Positions 1-8,224 of a stretch of DNA of 58,815 nt are shown one piece after another; the first letter of the stretch is position 1, and each line of letters starts with the position of its first letter. The DNA comes from Anaerolineae bacterium (lineage in GTDB: Bacteria > Chloroflexota > Anaerolineae > Anaerolineales > Villigracilaceae), in the NCBI GenBank assembly GCA_021324435.1, contig JAJPIZ010000036.1, positions 1-58,815 on the forward strand, in the 5' to 3' direction. The notes below the pieces were generated by a model. The model was not told where the DNA came from, ran no database searches, and saw only the letters and a list, made by a program, of their open reading frames with translations. The position numbers and the translations under genes are program-made.

Positions 1-41
1 ATGGCGGGCAAATCGTGACGGCGGACAGAACAAACGGACAT
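1..41 (-). CDS. possible start of a gene in the second integron cassette, cut by the window edge
   Basis: Read on the - strand, an ATG at 41 opens a frame that stays open to the window edge (13 codons). A GAGGAAGG stretch about a dozen bases upstream could be a ribosome binding site. It lies just past the attC cleavage point at 104/105, where the gene of the next cassette would be expected. Too short to name; the start is a guess from position only. Confidence 0.2.
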   Translation of the reverse strand, partial: MSVCSVRRHDLPA

Positions 42-98
42 CGTTTTTCAGCCTTCCTCATTTTGCCAAGCGACCCACATTCAAAAAGAAATTCTGCT

Positions 99-233
99 GG
101 CTAACGGCAGGCGTTAGCGGCGGGCGGGGGATTTGGCAGGAAAATGCCGAAGGTAGAAAACGCTCGAAGGGGCTGAATCCCTTTGGGCGGGGCGGCAGCC
201 CCCGCCCGTCCGCTGCACGCAATGTTGGCTTGC
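99..233 (-). other. attC: attC recombination site (59-base element) closing the first integron cassette
   Basis: Read on the - strand the site runs R'' AGCCAAC, a 3 to 5 base spacer, L'' GCGTGCAGCG, a GC-rich stem, a large loop, then L' CGCTAACGC, a spacer and R' GTTAGCC. The L''/L' arms pair except for extra bases on the L'' side, which is the usual attC asymmetry (extrahelical bases that select the recombined strand). The next stem, GACGGGCGGGGG against CCCCCGCCCGC, also pairs with one extra base. Cleavage is expected between 105 and 104 (G/TTAGCC). R'' and its three preceding bases (233-224) are perfectly complementary to the bases beside attI (6418-6409), as expected of one circularisable cassette. 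It starts 40 bp after the HerA stop codon. Confidence 0.88.
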
Positions 234-273
234 TTTTTGCTTTTCAGACTCATTTGACGACTCGACAAAAACA

Positions 274-1929
274 TTAATCCTGCTTGTATGCTGGCTTGGG
301 GAAAATTATTTTTACAGGCTGGCGATAGACGGCATGTTGAATCAATAACTCGCCTTTTGATAAACGGGTTGTTGATAACTTTAAGTCTTGGTCAAGGAAA
401 CGATAATCAGGTTGCATGATTTCGCTTGACGTACTTCTACCAATAATTTTAGTTGCGGCGTTGCCAGTTACGCGAGGGTGAACTGCGCTCATAAATTGCT
501 GCGCCGAAAGCAGAACCACACCCAAAGAACGCCCGCGCTCTGAAATGTCAAGGATTTGCTCAATGAGCGGCGAGTCTTTCGTTCCAGCGGGAGCATACTT
601 GTTTAATTCGTCTACGAAAATCAAAACCTTTTTGGGAAGGTCAAGCGTTTCATCAGATTCGGCAAACATTTCATAGACGGTGCGGATAATATCGCCAAAA
701 ACAAAAGCCTGTTCATGCTCTTGTAATTTAGCAATATCTACAACGTAAGTATGACCGCCTTCTATGCCGCGTATTTCGTGCGATAGTTCTTGCTCGTTTC
801 GGGTTCTTTGGTTGGTGAATATTCCCGTTGTGCGAGTTTGTACCATGCGCCTTAAGTGACGGCGGAATTTTCCAACCGAACTTGATTTTACATCGCCAAT
901 GCCTTGCGATTTTCCTTCTTTGGCAAGCGGTTCATCATTAAGAAGGCTGTTCCAATCCTGTACTTTGGCAAACGGTGATTTAGCGGTTTTGTTCATCAAT
1001 CCATTGGCGATTTCTCCGACAAGTGAATCAATGGTATCGGTTGGGTCAGGCACACTTGAAAATAAAAGGTCAAGTTTTTCGACACAATCACTTAATTGAT
1101 AAGCATACGTTTTGAAATTGCGCGGGCGATAGTGGCTGTTCGGTTCGCCGTTTTTCGCTCGTGGCAAAAGGTAATGGACATTATCAAACGGGCGCGGTTC
1201 AAGTCCCAACTTTACCCAAAGGGCTTTTTGTTGTTCATCTAACCGCGTTGGCGGTTCGTCAATTTTCAATAAGTCACCGTGTTTGACGTTCAAAATAATT
1301 ACGGCAATATCATCACCATCTGCTTTTTGTAAAATGGATTGCAAAAGGAACATTGCATAACTGGTCTTGGTTGCCAAGCCGCTGATACCTGAAATATTGA
1401 CGTGCGCGGATTCGGGTCCAATGACATAAGACTTATCAAGATAAACCACCGCTTCAACTTGATTGCTCATCTTGATTAATCCCGCTGGGATGCGGTTTTC
1501 TGGTCGCATGGTATCAATCCCAAGCGCCGCGTGAATCCCTGCTTCTTCGGCAAAGCGGACGACTTGCTCATTTTCAACGGGCATATAAATTCCGTCTTTT
1601 GGCGTTCCATCTATGTTCGTGCCGCCGCCGTCGTTCATCATCACATTGGCGCGGGCAAGCGTTGTTCCTACGCGGGGCGTATTGGGTTCTTCGGCAACTG
1701 ACCCAAAATTGTTGGACACATAATTTGCCAAATGACTTGCCGCGTCTGTGCGGTGTTCCAGCGTTGTCACCAAGCCATAGGTTTTGCTGCCGTTCAAATG
1801 GTCGGCTTGAACGATGTCGAAGGGGTTGACGATGACATCCGCAGTAATCCAGAAATTGAATTTATCGGATGTGTTCGGTTCGCGGTCGGTAGCGGATGTT
1901 CTTCCGATGACGTTATTCTTGTCGCTCAT
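274..1929 (-). CDS. HerA-type hexameric ATPase/translocase of a NurA-HerA pair
   Basis: About 551 residues. The N-terminal ~80 residues resemble a HAS-barrel. A Walker A-like loop GISGLATKTS lies near residue 181-191, Walker B is IFVDELNKY near 437, and the stretch after RGRSLGV carries the sensor-type LLSAQQ. This is the FtsK/HerA translocase fold (DUF87 relatives). In archaea HerA pumps DNA through or beside the nuclease NurA; here the partner gene lies directly upstream. The start is taken at ATG 1929 because AGGAG sits 6-7 bases before it; a TTG two codons earlier would overlap the NurA stop. Last gene of the cassette. HerA homologues recur in defence systems (SIR2-HerA, DUF4297-HerA), so an anti-phage role is inferred. 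Confidence 0.85.
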   Translation of the reverse strand: MSDKNNVIGRTSATDREPNTSDKFNFWITADVIVNPFDIVQADHLNGSKTYGLVTTLEHRTDAASHLANYVSNNFGSVAEEPNTPRVGTTLARANVMMNDGGGTNIDGTPKDGIYMPVENEQVVRFAEEAGIHAALGIDTMRPENRIPAGLIKMSNQVEAVVYLDKSYVIGPESAHVNISGISGLATKTSYAMFLLQSILQKADGDDIAVIILNVKHGDLLKIDEPPTRLDEQQKALWVKLGLEPRPFDNVHYLLPRAKNGEPNSHYRPRNFKTYAYQLSDCVEKLDLLFSSVPDPTDTIDSLVGEIANGLMNKTAKSPFAKVQDWNSLLNDEPLAKEGKSQGIGDVKSSSVGKFRRHLRRMVQTRTTGIFTNQRTRNEQELSHEIRGIEGGHTYVVDIAKLQEHEQAFVFGDIIRTVYEMFAESDETLDLPKKVLIFVDELNKYAPAGTKDSPLIEQILDISERGRSLGVVLLSAQQFMSAVHPRVTGNAATKIIGRSTSSEIMQPDYRFLDQDLKLSTTRLSKGELLIQHAVYRQPVKIIFPKPAYKQD

Positions 1930-1931
1930 GT

Positions 1932-3056
1932 TCAACTCCTTAATGCGTTTCTGATGATGCCCTGCAAGGTTTGGGTCGAGATGAATTGCTGTTTGGCGGC
2001 GTGTTCGGCTTGATAAATCGGGTAAAGATGAGAATGCCAGCGGTCATCTGACCCGTAAGGGGTGACGAATTGCTCTGCCAGCAGCGCGCCCGAAATTTTG
2101 TCTATCAGTTCGGTCGTAATGGGCTGTTCTGGCAAATTTGGAATTTCAACTTTGATAACGCCCTGCATGGGATATTGCATGTGTTGAGGACTTCGCAAGC
2201 GCACATACCAAAAAGCGGTTTTACCCGCAAAGCCTTCAAATGCGGGGGTGCGGTGATGGTGCGGCAGGTTCGCAATCAACGAAACCACGCTTTCCTTTTC
2301 CCGCGATTTGCCGCCCACATAGAATTTTTGCATACTGGTAAAGTTTTTCGCCACGCCAATCACGCGCTCGGTCTGCATTCCCGCGCCATATTTGCCAAAG
2401 GAAACCAGCCCGTCTTTTATCATCCAGCCTTCTGAGACGGTTGGGATGAAAGCGGCGGCGGCTTCAAATTCCATTGCGCTCATCAGGTGACGGGTTTTGC
2501 CGCGTCCCTTTTCGCGCAGTTCCTGACCTTCGCGGAAATCGTCGGTATATTCGTCTTTTTCCAGCAAGTCGCCGACCTTGATATTGTAGGGCGTGTTCTT
2601 TGCGGCGTTTTGAATGGACTGCCAAGCCGCGTCAGAGATGCGGGATTTGGCAATCAGCAAATGCCATTGATGCTGGCGTTTGACGGTGTGAATTTTGCCG
2701 TTATCGTCCCGATGGATAATGGCAAGCGCGATTTGAGAAAGGAAAATCGGGGTGGAACGGTCATGCTCCAAGCCTGTGGCAAGGAAGTAATGCCGATATG
2801 AGCCATCCAAAAAATAGCGGAAGAAGTGTTCTTCCTTGCGGTGAATGGGGCGCGCTTCCCGATACTTCCAGTTGGGGCGGGGCGTTTCAAGCATGGAATC
2901 TACTTCGAGATTATCTTGCGAAAATCTCGAATCATCCCGCTCGTCTTCATCGGTGAAGGTCATTTCTTCCGTTGCGCCTTCGCTGGCGGGCATGAGTTCC
3001 AACTGATGCGCCACGACTGCCATCACGGAACGGAGCGTTTCGGTAAACTCTCTCAT
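1932..3056 (-). CDS. NurA-domain nuclease
   Basis: 374 residues. The signature of the NurA fold (RNase H-like 5'-3' nuclease) is visible as YFLDGSYRHY around Asp84, followed by a beta-rich stretch with FLSQIALAIIHRDD. The C-terminal part has KVEIPN and an HLYPIYQAEHAAK segment, like the Tyr/His-rich tail in which NurA proteins keep catalytic residues. Its ATG overlaps the stop of the upstream methyltransferase gene (ATGA, 3053-3056) and its stop is 2 bp from the HerA start, so the three are translationally coupled. NurA and HerA act together in archaeal end resection; linked to a methyltransferase, degradation of unmodified DNA is the likely role (inference). Confidence 0.8.
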   Translation of the reverse strand: MREFTETLRSVMAVVAHQLELMPASEGATEEMTFTDEDERDDSRFSQDNLEVDSMLETPRPNWKYREARPIHRKEEHFFRYFLDGSYRHYFLATGLEHDRSTPIFLSQIALAIIHRDDNGKIHTVKRQHQWHLLIAKSRISDAAWQSIQNAAKNTPYNIKVGDLLEKDEYTDDFREGQELREKGRGKTRHLMSAMEFEAAAAFIPTVSEGWMIKDGLVSFGKYGAGMQTERVIGVAKNFTSMQKFYVGGKSREKESVVSLIANLPHHHRTPAFEGFAGKTAFWYVRLRSPQHMQYPMQGVIKVEIPNLPEQPITTELIDKISGALLAEQFVTPYGSDDRWHSHLYPIYQAEHAAKQQFISTQTLQGIIRNALRS

Positions 3057-6000
3057 GCCATCTCCCGTAAACTTTCCTGGATTTCTTTCAGTTCATCTTT
3101 GGTCAAGCCCCAAAGTTCTGCCGCCAATTCGTCAATTTGGGCTTCAAGGTCGCTCACGTCAATTCCTGCGGCGGTTTTTTCGTGGCATTGTTTTGAAAGA
3201 TTTGCAAGGTCAAGATGTATTCTGCTTTTATCATCGTATTTTGGAATTTTAATATTGCTCAAGATATGCGTGCTTTGTTGAGTGGAAATTGTGTATGCTT
3301 GAACGATAAATTGCGAAAAAGTTGAATTTAGAAGGGCGCAAACAAAATGTGCCTCTTTTTCGTTGTCAAACGGAACAAGCATTAACTTGTGGTCGGGAAT
3401 TATTGTTTTGTCATTATGAGTTGATATTACCGCACACTGAAAAGGACTCGATTGCTCTTTCCAAACCAGTTTAAATGGGGCAAAGGTATAATGCCCAATA
3501 TTGTATAACGAATAGAAAGGTTCGCCTGCGGGTTGCAGATATTTTTTGTATCCACTTCTGTTGGAAAGAGCGGTTTGAAATTTTCTAAAGTATTCTAATG
3601 ATTTTGGGAACCGTCTTTCGAATGTTGGAAGAGGTATTCCTTTACTTGGTTGATTTGAAATATGTGGCACTAAAATTGAATAATTTGGAGTCGCAGTCCA
3701 TTTTGCTACTTCCCGCCCTCTTAGCAAAGGATAAACTATATCAGGTTCAACTTCGGTTTCCAACGGAGAAATGCTAGAATCGTCGTTGGCTATATTGGCA
3801 AAAACGACATAATCCTGTTTTGTTGGCTTGGCTTCTCCCCAATACACCGAATTTAACCAAGTACATGTGCCTGCACGTGCTTGATAATCAGATTTTCCTA
3901 TAACTTTTTTAACTGCATTCAAGGCTTTAGGTTTAGCAGAAATCCAAGAACCTTGCAAAGTGTTGTCTATACTCTGCGCTTTCAAATATCGAACGATGGT
4001 TTTCTTTTGCACTTCTTCCCATGTGAGGTCAATACTAATTGAGCCTTTCTCTTTCTTTTTCCAAATCACATAATCCACAGGATATTTTGTTTTCTCGCCT
4101 TTTTGGGCAAGGAAGACAGCGGTGCGATTGGTGGCAGAATCAAAAGGCTGCAATTCAACCATATCATCTACTTGCAAGACGTTGAACGGTGTTCCAGTCT
4201 TGCCAAGTTGGAAACGCCTGAAACCTTCGCCGCCGCCTTTGGTTTTGAAAAGCGATTGCGTAATGACAAAACAAAGTTTGCCTTTGTCTTTCAGGTATTT
4301 ATCAATGGCAACATAGGTCATCAAGACCGAAATATCATCTTTCGCGCTTCCAAGTCTGGCGCGCAAGCCTTTATGCTCGAACAAGTCGTATTTTTGCCAA
4401 AGCGGGGCGGTGGCTTCTCTGTATTCCTGCGGCAAATCTTCCCAATTGACCCAGGGGGGATTGCCCGCAATAAAATCGAATTCGCCCATGAACAGGGGCG
4501 CAAAGGCGTTCTTGATAATCCGCGCCCAAATGCCATCTATGCCTTTCTTTTCCAGGTCTAATAATTTGGCGTAGGTCTCGTTCAAGATGGTCAGGTCATC
4601 CAGTTGTAGTTCCGTTTGGGCGCGTTGGGCAAATTTTTCTACGGGCAGTTGTTTTTTGGCGCATTCTTCCAGCAGGTTGGCGGCTTTTTGAATCAAATCG
4701 CGCCTGTCAGGTTGAACGAGCGCGCTGGGCAGGCGGAAATTCCCCACGCTGGTCGGCACGGTGTAAATGCCTGTGTCGTGGACATCAAAAAGCGATGTTT
4801 GCTCTTTGGGTTTGGGCGGGTTAATGCTGTCGCAAAGGTAAATCGGGATGGTTACTTCGCCTTTGCGGTGGGGAAGCAAATCGGCAATTGCCAAAAGATA
4901 ATTTGTCCGCGCCGCAATGACGGCTAAAGGATTCAAGTCAAAGCCGACGATGTTTCTTGTAATCAATTGAAGTGTTTCGGTTGGACTGACATTATTGATA
5001 CGAGCATTTTCTCTGGCGCGTTTGATGGCAAGAATGGGGAAAGTTCCCGAACCACATCCAGGGTCAAGTAAACGCAATTTCAACAAGTCACGAACCTTTT
5101 CACCATAACCCAATTGATTCAAACAACGGTCTGCAAGCCAGTCGGGTGTGTAATACTCTCCCAAGTCGTGCCGAATTTGCTTCGGAACAAGATATTGATA
5201 CAGTTTCTTGAAAATGTCGCGGGTTTCATCGGGCAATAATTCCAGCGTTTGCGGGTCGTATTGATTTAAGCGGGTGATGATTTCTCGAATTGCTTGTTCG
5301 ATTTCATCGCTCCAATCATTCAAGTACCAAGAAAGCAAATCGCCTTCAAGAAAATTACGAATACCGAGTTGGTGAAAAATGCCGCCTTCTTCAAGTTCGT
5401 TTAGTCTTTCTCGCAAAGTATCAGAATCTAGCGATTCCCATTCTGCGAGAGGTAAGCCAGAAATATTTTTGAGCGTATAAAAACCAACTACTTGATAAGC
5501 CAATAATTTCATCAGGATTGCATAGTAAGTATCAAGCGCAAAAAAGAAAGCCAGAAAATCAAAATCCTTTTGTTCCTGCTTCTTGAAGCCATACGATTCA
5601 AAAAGAGTCTTGGAATCAAATTTCTTGTTTTCAATCGCTCCGTGTACTTCTGCAAATTGAAGCGCCCATTGTTCAAAGAAAACTTTTACGCGCTCAACAT
5701 ATCCATCTTTGAGGGCAGAATAAAACGCTCGAATAGTTTTTGACGCAAGGTAGTTTCTTGAATCTGTGCCGACTGCAAAATCTCTAATCAGATTATCTGG
5801 CACAAGTGCGGCTTTGCTGGTCAGTTTTTCAAGTGTGAGTAGAAAATGCTCAACGCTTTTTTCGTTGACAGGCACAGGTTCTTCTTCAATCCAGCGTTTT
5901 ACTTTGCGAACATAGAGAAAATAATTTCCATCAAATGCCACCCCAAGCAAGCGTTCTTCTTTCCAGCGTTCTTCTTTGGAAAGGTCTTCAATATAGCCTT

Positions 6001-6301
6001 GAACCTGTGAAATCAAAGCGCGATTCTTGCTATTATCAGACTTGATAACATTCGGCTTTTTGTATTCAAGAATTAAACGGTTGAAAACTGTGTCTGCGCG
6101 TCCATTGGCTAAAATCACTTCATCACGGGGATTGAAAGTCAAGTCAATTCTTTTTGACCGCATGTATTCTTCCCATAATGGGGCAACAAGGTCACGAAGT
6201 TTACCTTCGGGGCGTTGTGGAGTAGCCGCCGCAACTTTCACGGCTTCACGGATGGATTGAACGATTTTTGAGAAATCAGAAGGCATGAAGTTAGTTCCCA
6301 T
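3053..6301 (-). CDS. type IIG / Eco57I-class restriction endonuclease-adenine methyltransferase
   Basis: 1082 residues. The N-terminus has a PD-(D/E)xK-like nuclease pattern: Asp70 in GRADTVF, then ILEYKKP with Glu79 and Lys81. A helical linker follows. GEYYTPDWLAD (about 381) is methyltransferase motif X, LLDPGCGSGTF (411-421) is the SAM-binding motif I, and AGNPPWVNW (612-620) is catalytic motif IV of N6-adenine enzymes. The last ~350 residues look like a target recognition region. Nuclease plus methylase in one chain is the type IIG / PglX-like plan. First gene of the cassette; no strong ribosome binding site precedes ATG 6301, and ATG 6286 is an alternative. It would mark host DNA and may license or trigger the NurA-HerA partners (inference). 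Confidence 0.85.
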   Translation of the reverse strand: MGTNFMPSDFSKIVQSIREAVKVAAATPQRPEGKLRDLVAPLWEEYMRSKRIDLTFNPRDEVILANGRADTVFNRLILEYKKPNVIKSDNSKNRALISQVQGYIEDLSKEERWKEERLLGVAFDGNYFLYVRKVKRWIEEEPVPVNEKSVEHFLLTLEKLTSKAALVPDNLIRDFAVGTDSRNYLASKTIRAFYSALKDGYVERVKVFFEQWALQFAEVHGAIENKKFDSKTLFESYGFKKQEQKDFDFLAFFFALDTYYAILMKLLAYQVVGFYTLKNISGLPLAEWESLDSDTLRERLNELEEGGIFHQLGIRNFLEGDLLSWYLNDWSDEIEQAIREIITRLNQYDPQTLELLPDETRDIFKKLYQYLVPKQIRHDLGEYYTPDWLADRCLNQLGYGEKVRDLLKLRLLDPGCGSGTFPILAIKRARENARINNVSPTETLQLITRNIVGFDLNPLAVIAARTNYLLAIADLLPHRKGEVTIPIYLCDSINPPKPKEQTSLFDVHDTGIYTVPTSVGNFRLPSALVQPDRRDLIQKAANLLEECAKKQLPVEKFAQRAQTELQLDDLTILNETYAKLLDLEKKGIDGIWARIIKNAFAPLFMGEFDFIAGNPPWVNWEDLPQEYREATAPLWQKYDLFEHKGLRARLGSAKDDISVLMTYVAIDKYLKDKGKLCFVITQSLFKTKGGGEGFRRFQLGKTGTPFNVLQVDDMVELQPFDSATNRTAVFLAQKGEKTKYPVDYVIWKKKEKGSISIDLTWEEVQKKTIVRYLKAQSIDNTLQGSWISAKPKALNAVKKVIGKSDYQARAGTCTWLNSVYWGEAKPTKQDYVVFANIANDDSSISPLETEVEPDIVYPLLRGREVAKWTATPNYSILVPHISNQPSKGIPLPTFERRFPKSLEYFRKFQTALSNRSGYKKYLQPAGEPFYSLYNIGHYTFAPFKLVWKEQSSPFQCAVISTHNDKTIIPDHKLMLVPFDNEKEAHFVCALLNSTFSQFIVQAYTISTQQSTHILSNIKIPKYDDKSRIHLDLANLSKQCHEKTAAGIDVSDLEAQIDELAAELWGLTKDELKEIQESLREMA

Positions 6302-6411
6302 TACGGATGTTGGTTTGTAGTTGCTTAAATCATAACCGAAAATTCGTTTACCAAATATTCATCCCCCACAGGTGAGATGATTTTTACTATTGCCTTGTTG
6401 CGCAAGGGGCA

Positions 6412-6431
6412 AGCCAACTACGCGCTAGGCT
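6412..6431 (-). other. attI: attI-like core: paired IntI binding boxes at the platform/cassette junction
   Basis: On the - strand two 7-bp boxes, AGCCTAG and GTTGGCT, face each other across a 6-bp spacer. This matches the geometry of the simple site of attI1 (GCCCTAA, six bases, GTTAGGC). The junction of platform and cassette is expected between 6418 and 6417 (G/TTGGCT). A second exact GTTRRRY match, GTTAAGT, lies at 6448-6442 on the same strand and could be an accessory direct repeat. The site sits 140-160 bp from the intI start, as in other integrons. Confidence 0.7.
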
Positions 6432-6458
6432 GAAAGACTCCACTTAACTGCCTATGGA

Positions 6459-6485
6459 TTGAATTGCTCTGTAATAGTGTAAAAT
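6459..6485 (+). promoter_or_regulatory. weak candidate promoter for intI
   Basis: TTGAAT (6459-6464) and TAAAAT (6480-6485) are 15 bases apart, shorter than ideal, and point at intI about 88 bp downstream. No LexA box of a known type was recognised. A guess from position and hexamers only. Confidence 0.25.
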
Positions 6486-6537
6486 TCATGCAACCTCCGC
6501 CTAAACTGCAAAAAACCACCATTCGCTCGATGAGCCG

Positions 6538-6543
6538 ATTATA
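6538..6543 (-). promoter_or_regulatory. candidate cassette promoter (Pc) -10 element
   Basis: On the - strand a perfect TATAAT lies at 6543-6538, inside the intI-attI interval and pointing through attI into the cassette. Seventeen bases upstream is TTCCCT, a poor -35. A Pc promoter is expected in this interval in most integrons, so this is the best placed candidate for driving the methyltransferase operon, about 235 bp from its start codon. Confidence 0.35.
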
Positions 6544-6572
6544 CAACTTTTCTACCACTCAGGGAATTGCTC

Positions 6573-7526
6573 ATGGCAAAAAAACTTCTCGAACAAATGC
6601 AAGATGCCCTCCGCCTGCAACATTACTCCTATCGCACCGAAGAAACCTACCTCAATTGGGTTCGGCGCTATATCCTGTTCCATCGCAAACGTCACCCAAA
6701 TGAAATGGGCGCTCCCGAAATCCAGGCCTTCCTCATACATCTCGCCGGCGAACGAAACATCTCCGCCTCCACACAAAACCAGGCCCTGTCTGCCGTCCTC
6801 TTCTTGTATCGAGAAGTTCTCCATAAAGAGATCGAACCCATTCTCCTTTCTGCCGCCAAACGTCCCGAACGTCTCCCCACCGTCCTCAGCCGCGAAGAAG
6901 CCATGCGCATCATCGGACAAATGAGCGGCCTCTTCAAACTCATGGTGCAAATCCTCTACGGCTCCGGCTTGCGCCTGATGGAATGTGTCCGACTGCGCGT
7001 CAAAGACATTGACTTTGAATACAAAACCATCACCGTCCGCGATGGGAAAGGGGAAAAAGACCGCGTCACGCCCTTGCCCGATTCCATCATCCCCGCCCTC
7101 CAGCGTCAAATTGAACAAGTCCGCCTCTACCATCAGGAAGATCTGGCCGCGGGCTATGGCGAAGTGCACCTTCCCGGTGCGCTCGAAAAGAAATACCCCA
7201 ATGCCAATCGCGAACTTGTTTGGCAATACCTTTTTCCCGCCTCCAAACGTTCCGTAGACCCGCGCGGCGGCAAAGAGCGCCGCCACCACATTGACGAATC
7301 GGGACTCCAACGCGCCGTCAAAGAAGCCTCCCAACAAGCAGGCATCCGAAAACGCGTCAGCTGCCATACTTTCCGCCATAGTTTCGCCACCCATCTTCTC
7401 CAAAGCGGATACGACATACGCACCGTGCAGGAACTCCTTGGACATAAGGATGTCCGCACCACCATGATCTATACTCACGTCCTCCAGCGCGGCGGGTTGG
7501 CCGTCAAAAGTCCGCTGGATGGGTAA
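6573..7526 (+). CDS. intI: integron integrase (tyrosine recombinase)
   Basis: 317 residues. All tyrosine-recombinase catalytic residues are present: Arg134 in GSGLRL, the GKGEKDR lysine turn, [12 protein letters not shown] with His265 and Arg268, LGHKDVRTT with His291, and Tyr300 in MIYTHV. Between the conserved boxes lies the extra alpha-helical domain that marks integron integrases, around [20 protein letters not shown] (about 203-222). The C-terminus VLQRGG..SPLDG is also IntI-like. ATG 6573 is chosen because AGGGAA ends 6 bases before it; a TTG two codons upstream is less likely. It catalyses attI x attC insertion and excision of folded single-stranded cassettes. It diverges from the cassette genes and converges with can, whose stop is 10 bp away. 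Confidence 0.93.
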   Translation: MAKKLLEQMQDALRLQHYSYRTEETYLNWVRRYILFHRKRHPNEMGAPEIQAFLIHLAGERNISASTQNQALSAVLFLYREVLHKEIEPILLSAAKRPERLPTVLSREEAMRIIGQMSGLFKLMVQILYGSGLRLMECVRLRVKDIDFEYKTITVRDGKGEKDRVTPLPDSIIPALQRQIEQVRLYHQEDLAAGYGEVHLPGALEKKYPNANRELVWQYLFPASKRSVDPRGGKERRHHIDESGLQRAVKEASQQAGIRKRVSCHTFRHSFATHLLQSGYDIRTVQELLGHKDVRTTMIYTHVLQRGGLAVKSPLDG

Positions 7527-7535
7527 AAGCCCTGA

Positions 7536-8195
7536 TCATTTGTTGGCCGGCGAATTCAAGACACTCAACGCCGATTGATATTCTGCCGCAATCTCTCCCG
7601 GGCTGTTGACGCACAAGTTCAAATCATGCAGTAAGCCGTCTTGCACGCTGTAAATCCAGCCGTGAACGGTCAATTCCTGTCCGCGTTCCCAGGCGTCCTG
7701 CACGATGGTAGTCTGGCAAACATTCACAGCCTGTTCGATGACATTCAACTCACACAAACGATCCCAGCGCCGCGTTTCGTCGCGGATGGCCGCCAGTTGC
7801 GGGTCATATTTTTGGCGCACATCCTGTACGTATCTCAGCCAGTTATCAATCAGCCCATAGCGTTGATCGAGCAACGCGGCGCGCACACCGCCGCAGGCAT
7901 AATGTCCACACACGATGATATGCCTGACCTTCAACACATCCACCGCATATTGAACGGTGGAAAGACAGTTCAGGTCTGTGTGGACGACCACATTCGCCAC
8001 ATTGCGATGAACGAAGAGTTCGCCGGGCAGGAGTCCCACAATTTGATTGGCCGGCACGCGGCTGTCGGAGCATCCGATCCACAAGTAGGCAGGCGATTGC
8101 TGTTGCGATAATTTTGAAAAGAATTCAGCGTCCTGCGCCTTGATGTTCTCCGCCCAGCGTTTGTTGTTCTCGAAAAGATGATTCAAGACTCGCAT
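7536..8195 (-). CDS. can: beta-class carbonic anhydrase
   Basis: 219 residues, the size of E. coli Can (about 220). The zinc site is clear: Cys42 in GCSDSR, with the Asp44-Arg46 dyad, and His98 and Cys101 in CGHYACGG. It interconverts CO2 and bicarbonate in the cytoplasm and supplies bicarbonate to carboxylases. The gene ends 10 bp from intI and reads toward it. Nothing in the sequence ties it to the integron; it is probably the resident chromosomal neighbour. Confidence 0.95.
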   Translation of the reverse strand: MRVLNHLFENNKRWAENIKAQDAEFFSKLSQQQSPAYLWIGCSDSRVPANQIVGLLPGELFVHRNVANVVVHTDLNCLSTVQYAVDVLKVRHIIVCGHYACGGVRAALLDQRYGLIDNWLRYVQDVRQKYDPQLAAIRDETRRWDRLCELNVIEQAVNVCQTTIVQDAWERGQELTVHGWIYSVQDGLLHDLNLCVNSPGEIAAEYQSALSVLNSPANK

Positions 8196-8224
8196 GGTGA
8201 TTCAGCCTTCTGTTGGACGTATCT

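Larger units (their letters stand above)
105..6417 (-). mobile_element. integron gene cassette of about 6.3 kb carrying a methyltransferase-NurA-HerA operon
   Basis: The cassette is bounded by G/TTGGCT beside attI (6418/6417) and by the G/TTAGCC cleavage point of attC (105/104). All three genes point away from intI, the standard cassette orientation, so a promoter in the intI-attI region could read them. The first start codon is about 115 bp inside the cassette and attC follows the last stop by 40 bp, so there is almost no filler. Most integron cassettes hold one promoterless gene of under 1-2 kb (established knowledge); a three-gene cassette of this size is exceptional. The coding part looks more AT-rich than the flanking chromosome, which suggests transfer. 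Confidence 0.85.

Noticed and set aside
6552-7478. Long open frame of about 308 codons on the - strand opposite intI
   Set aside because: It is the antisense shadow of a clear integron integrase, with Phe/Gly-rich composition typical of shadow frames and no recognisable domain.
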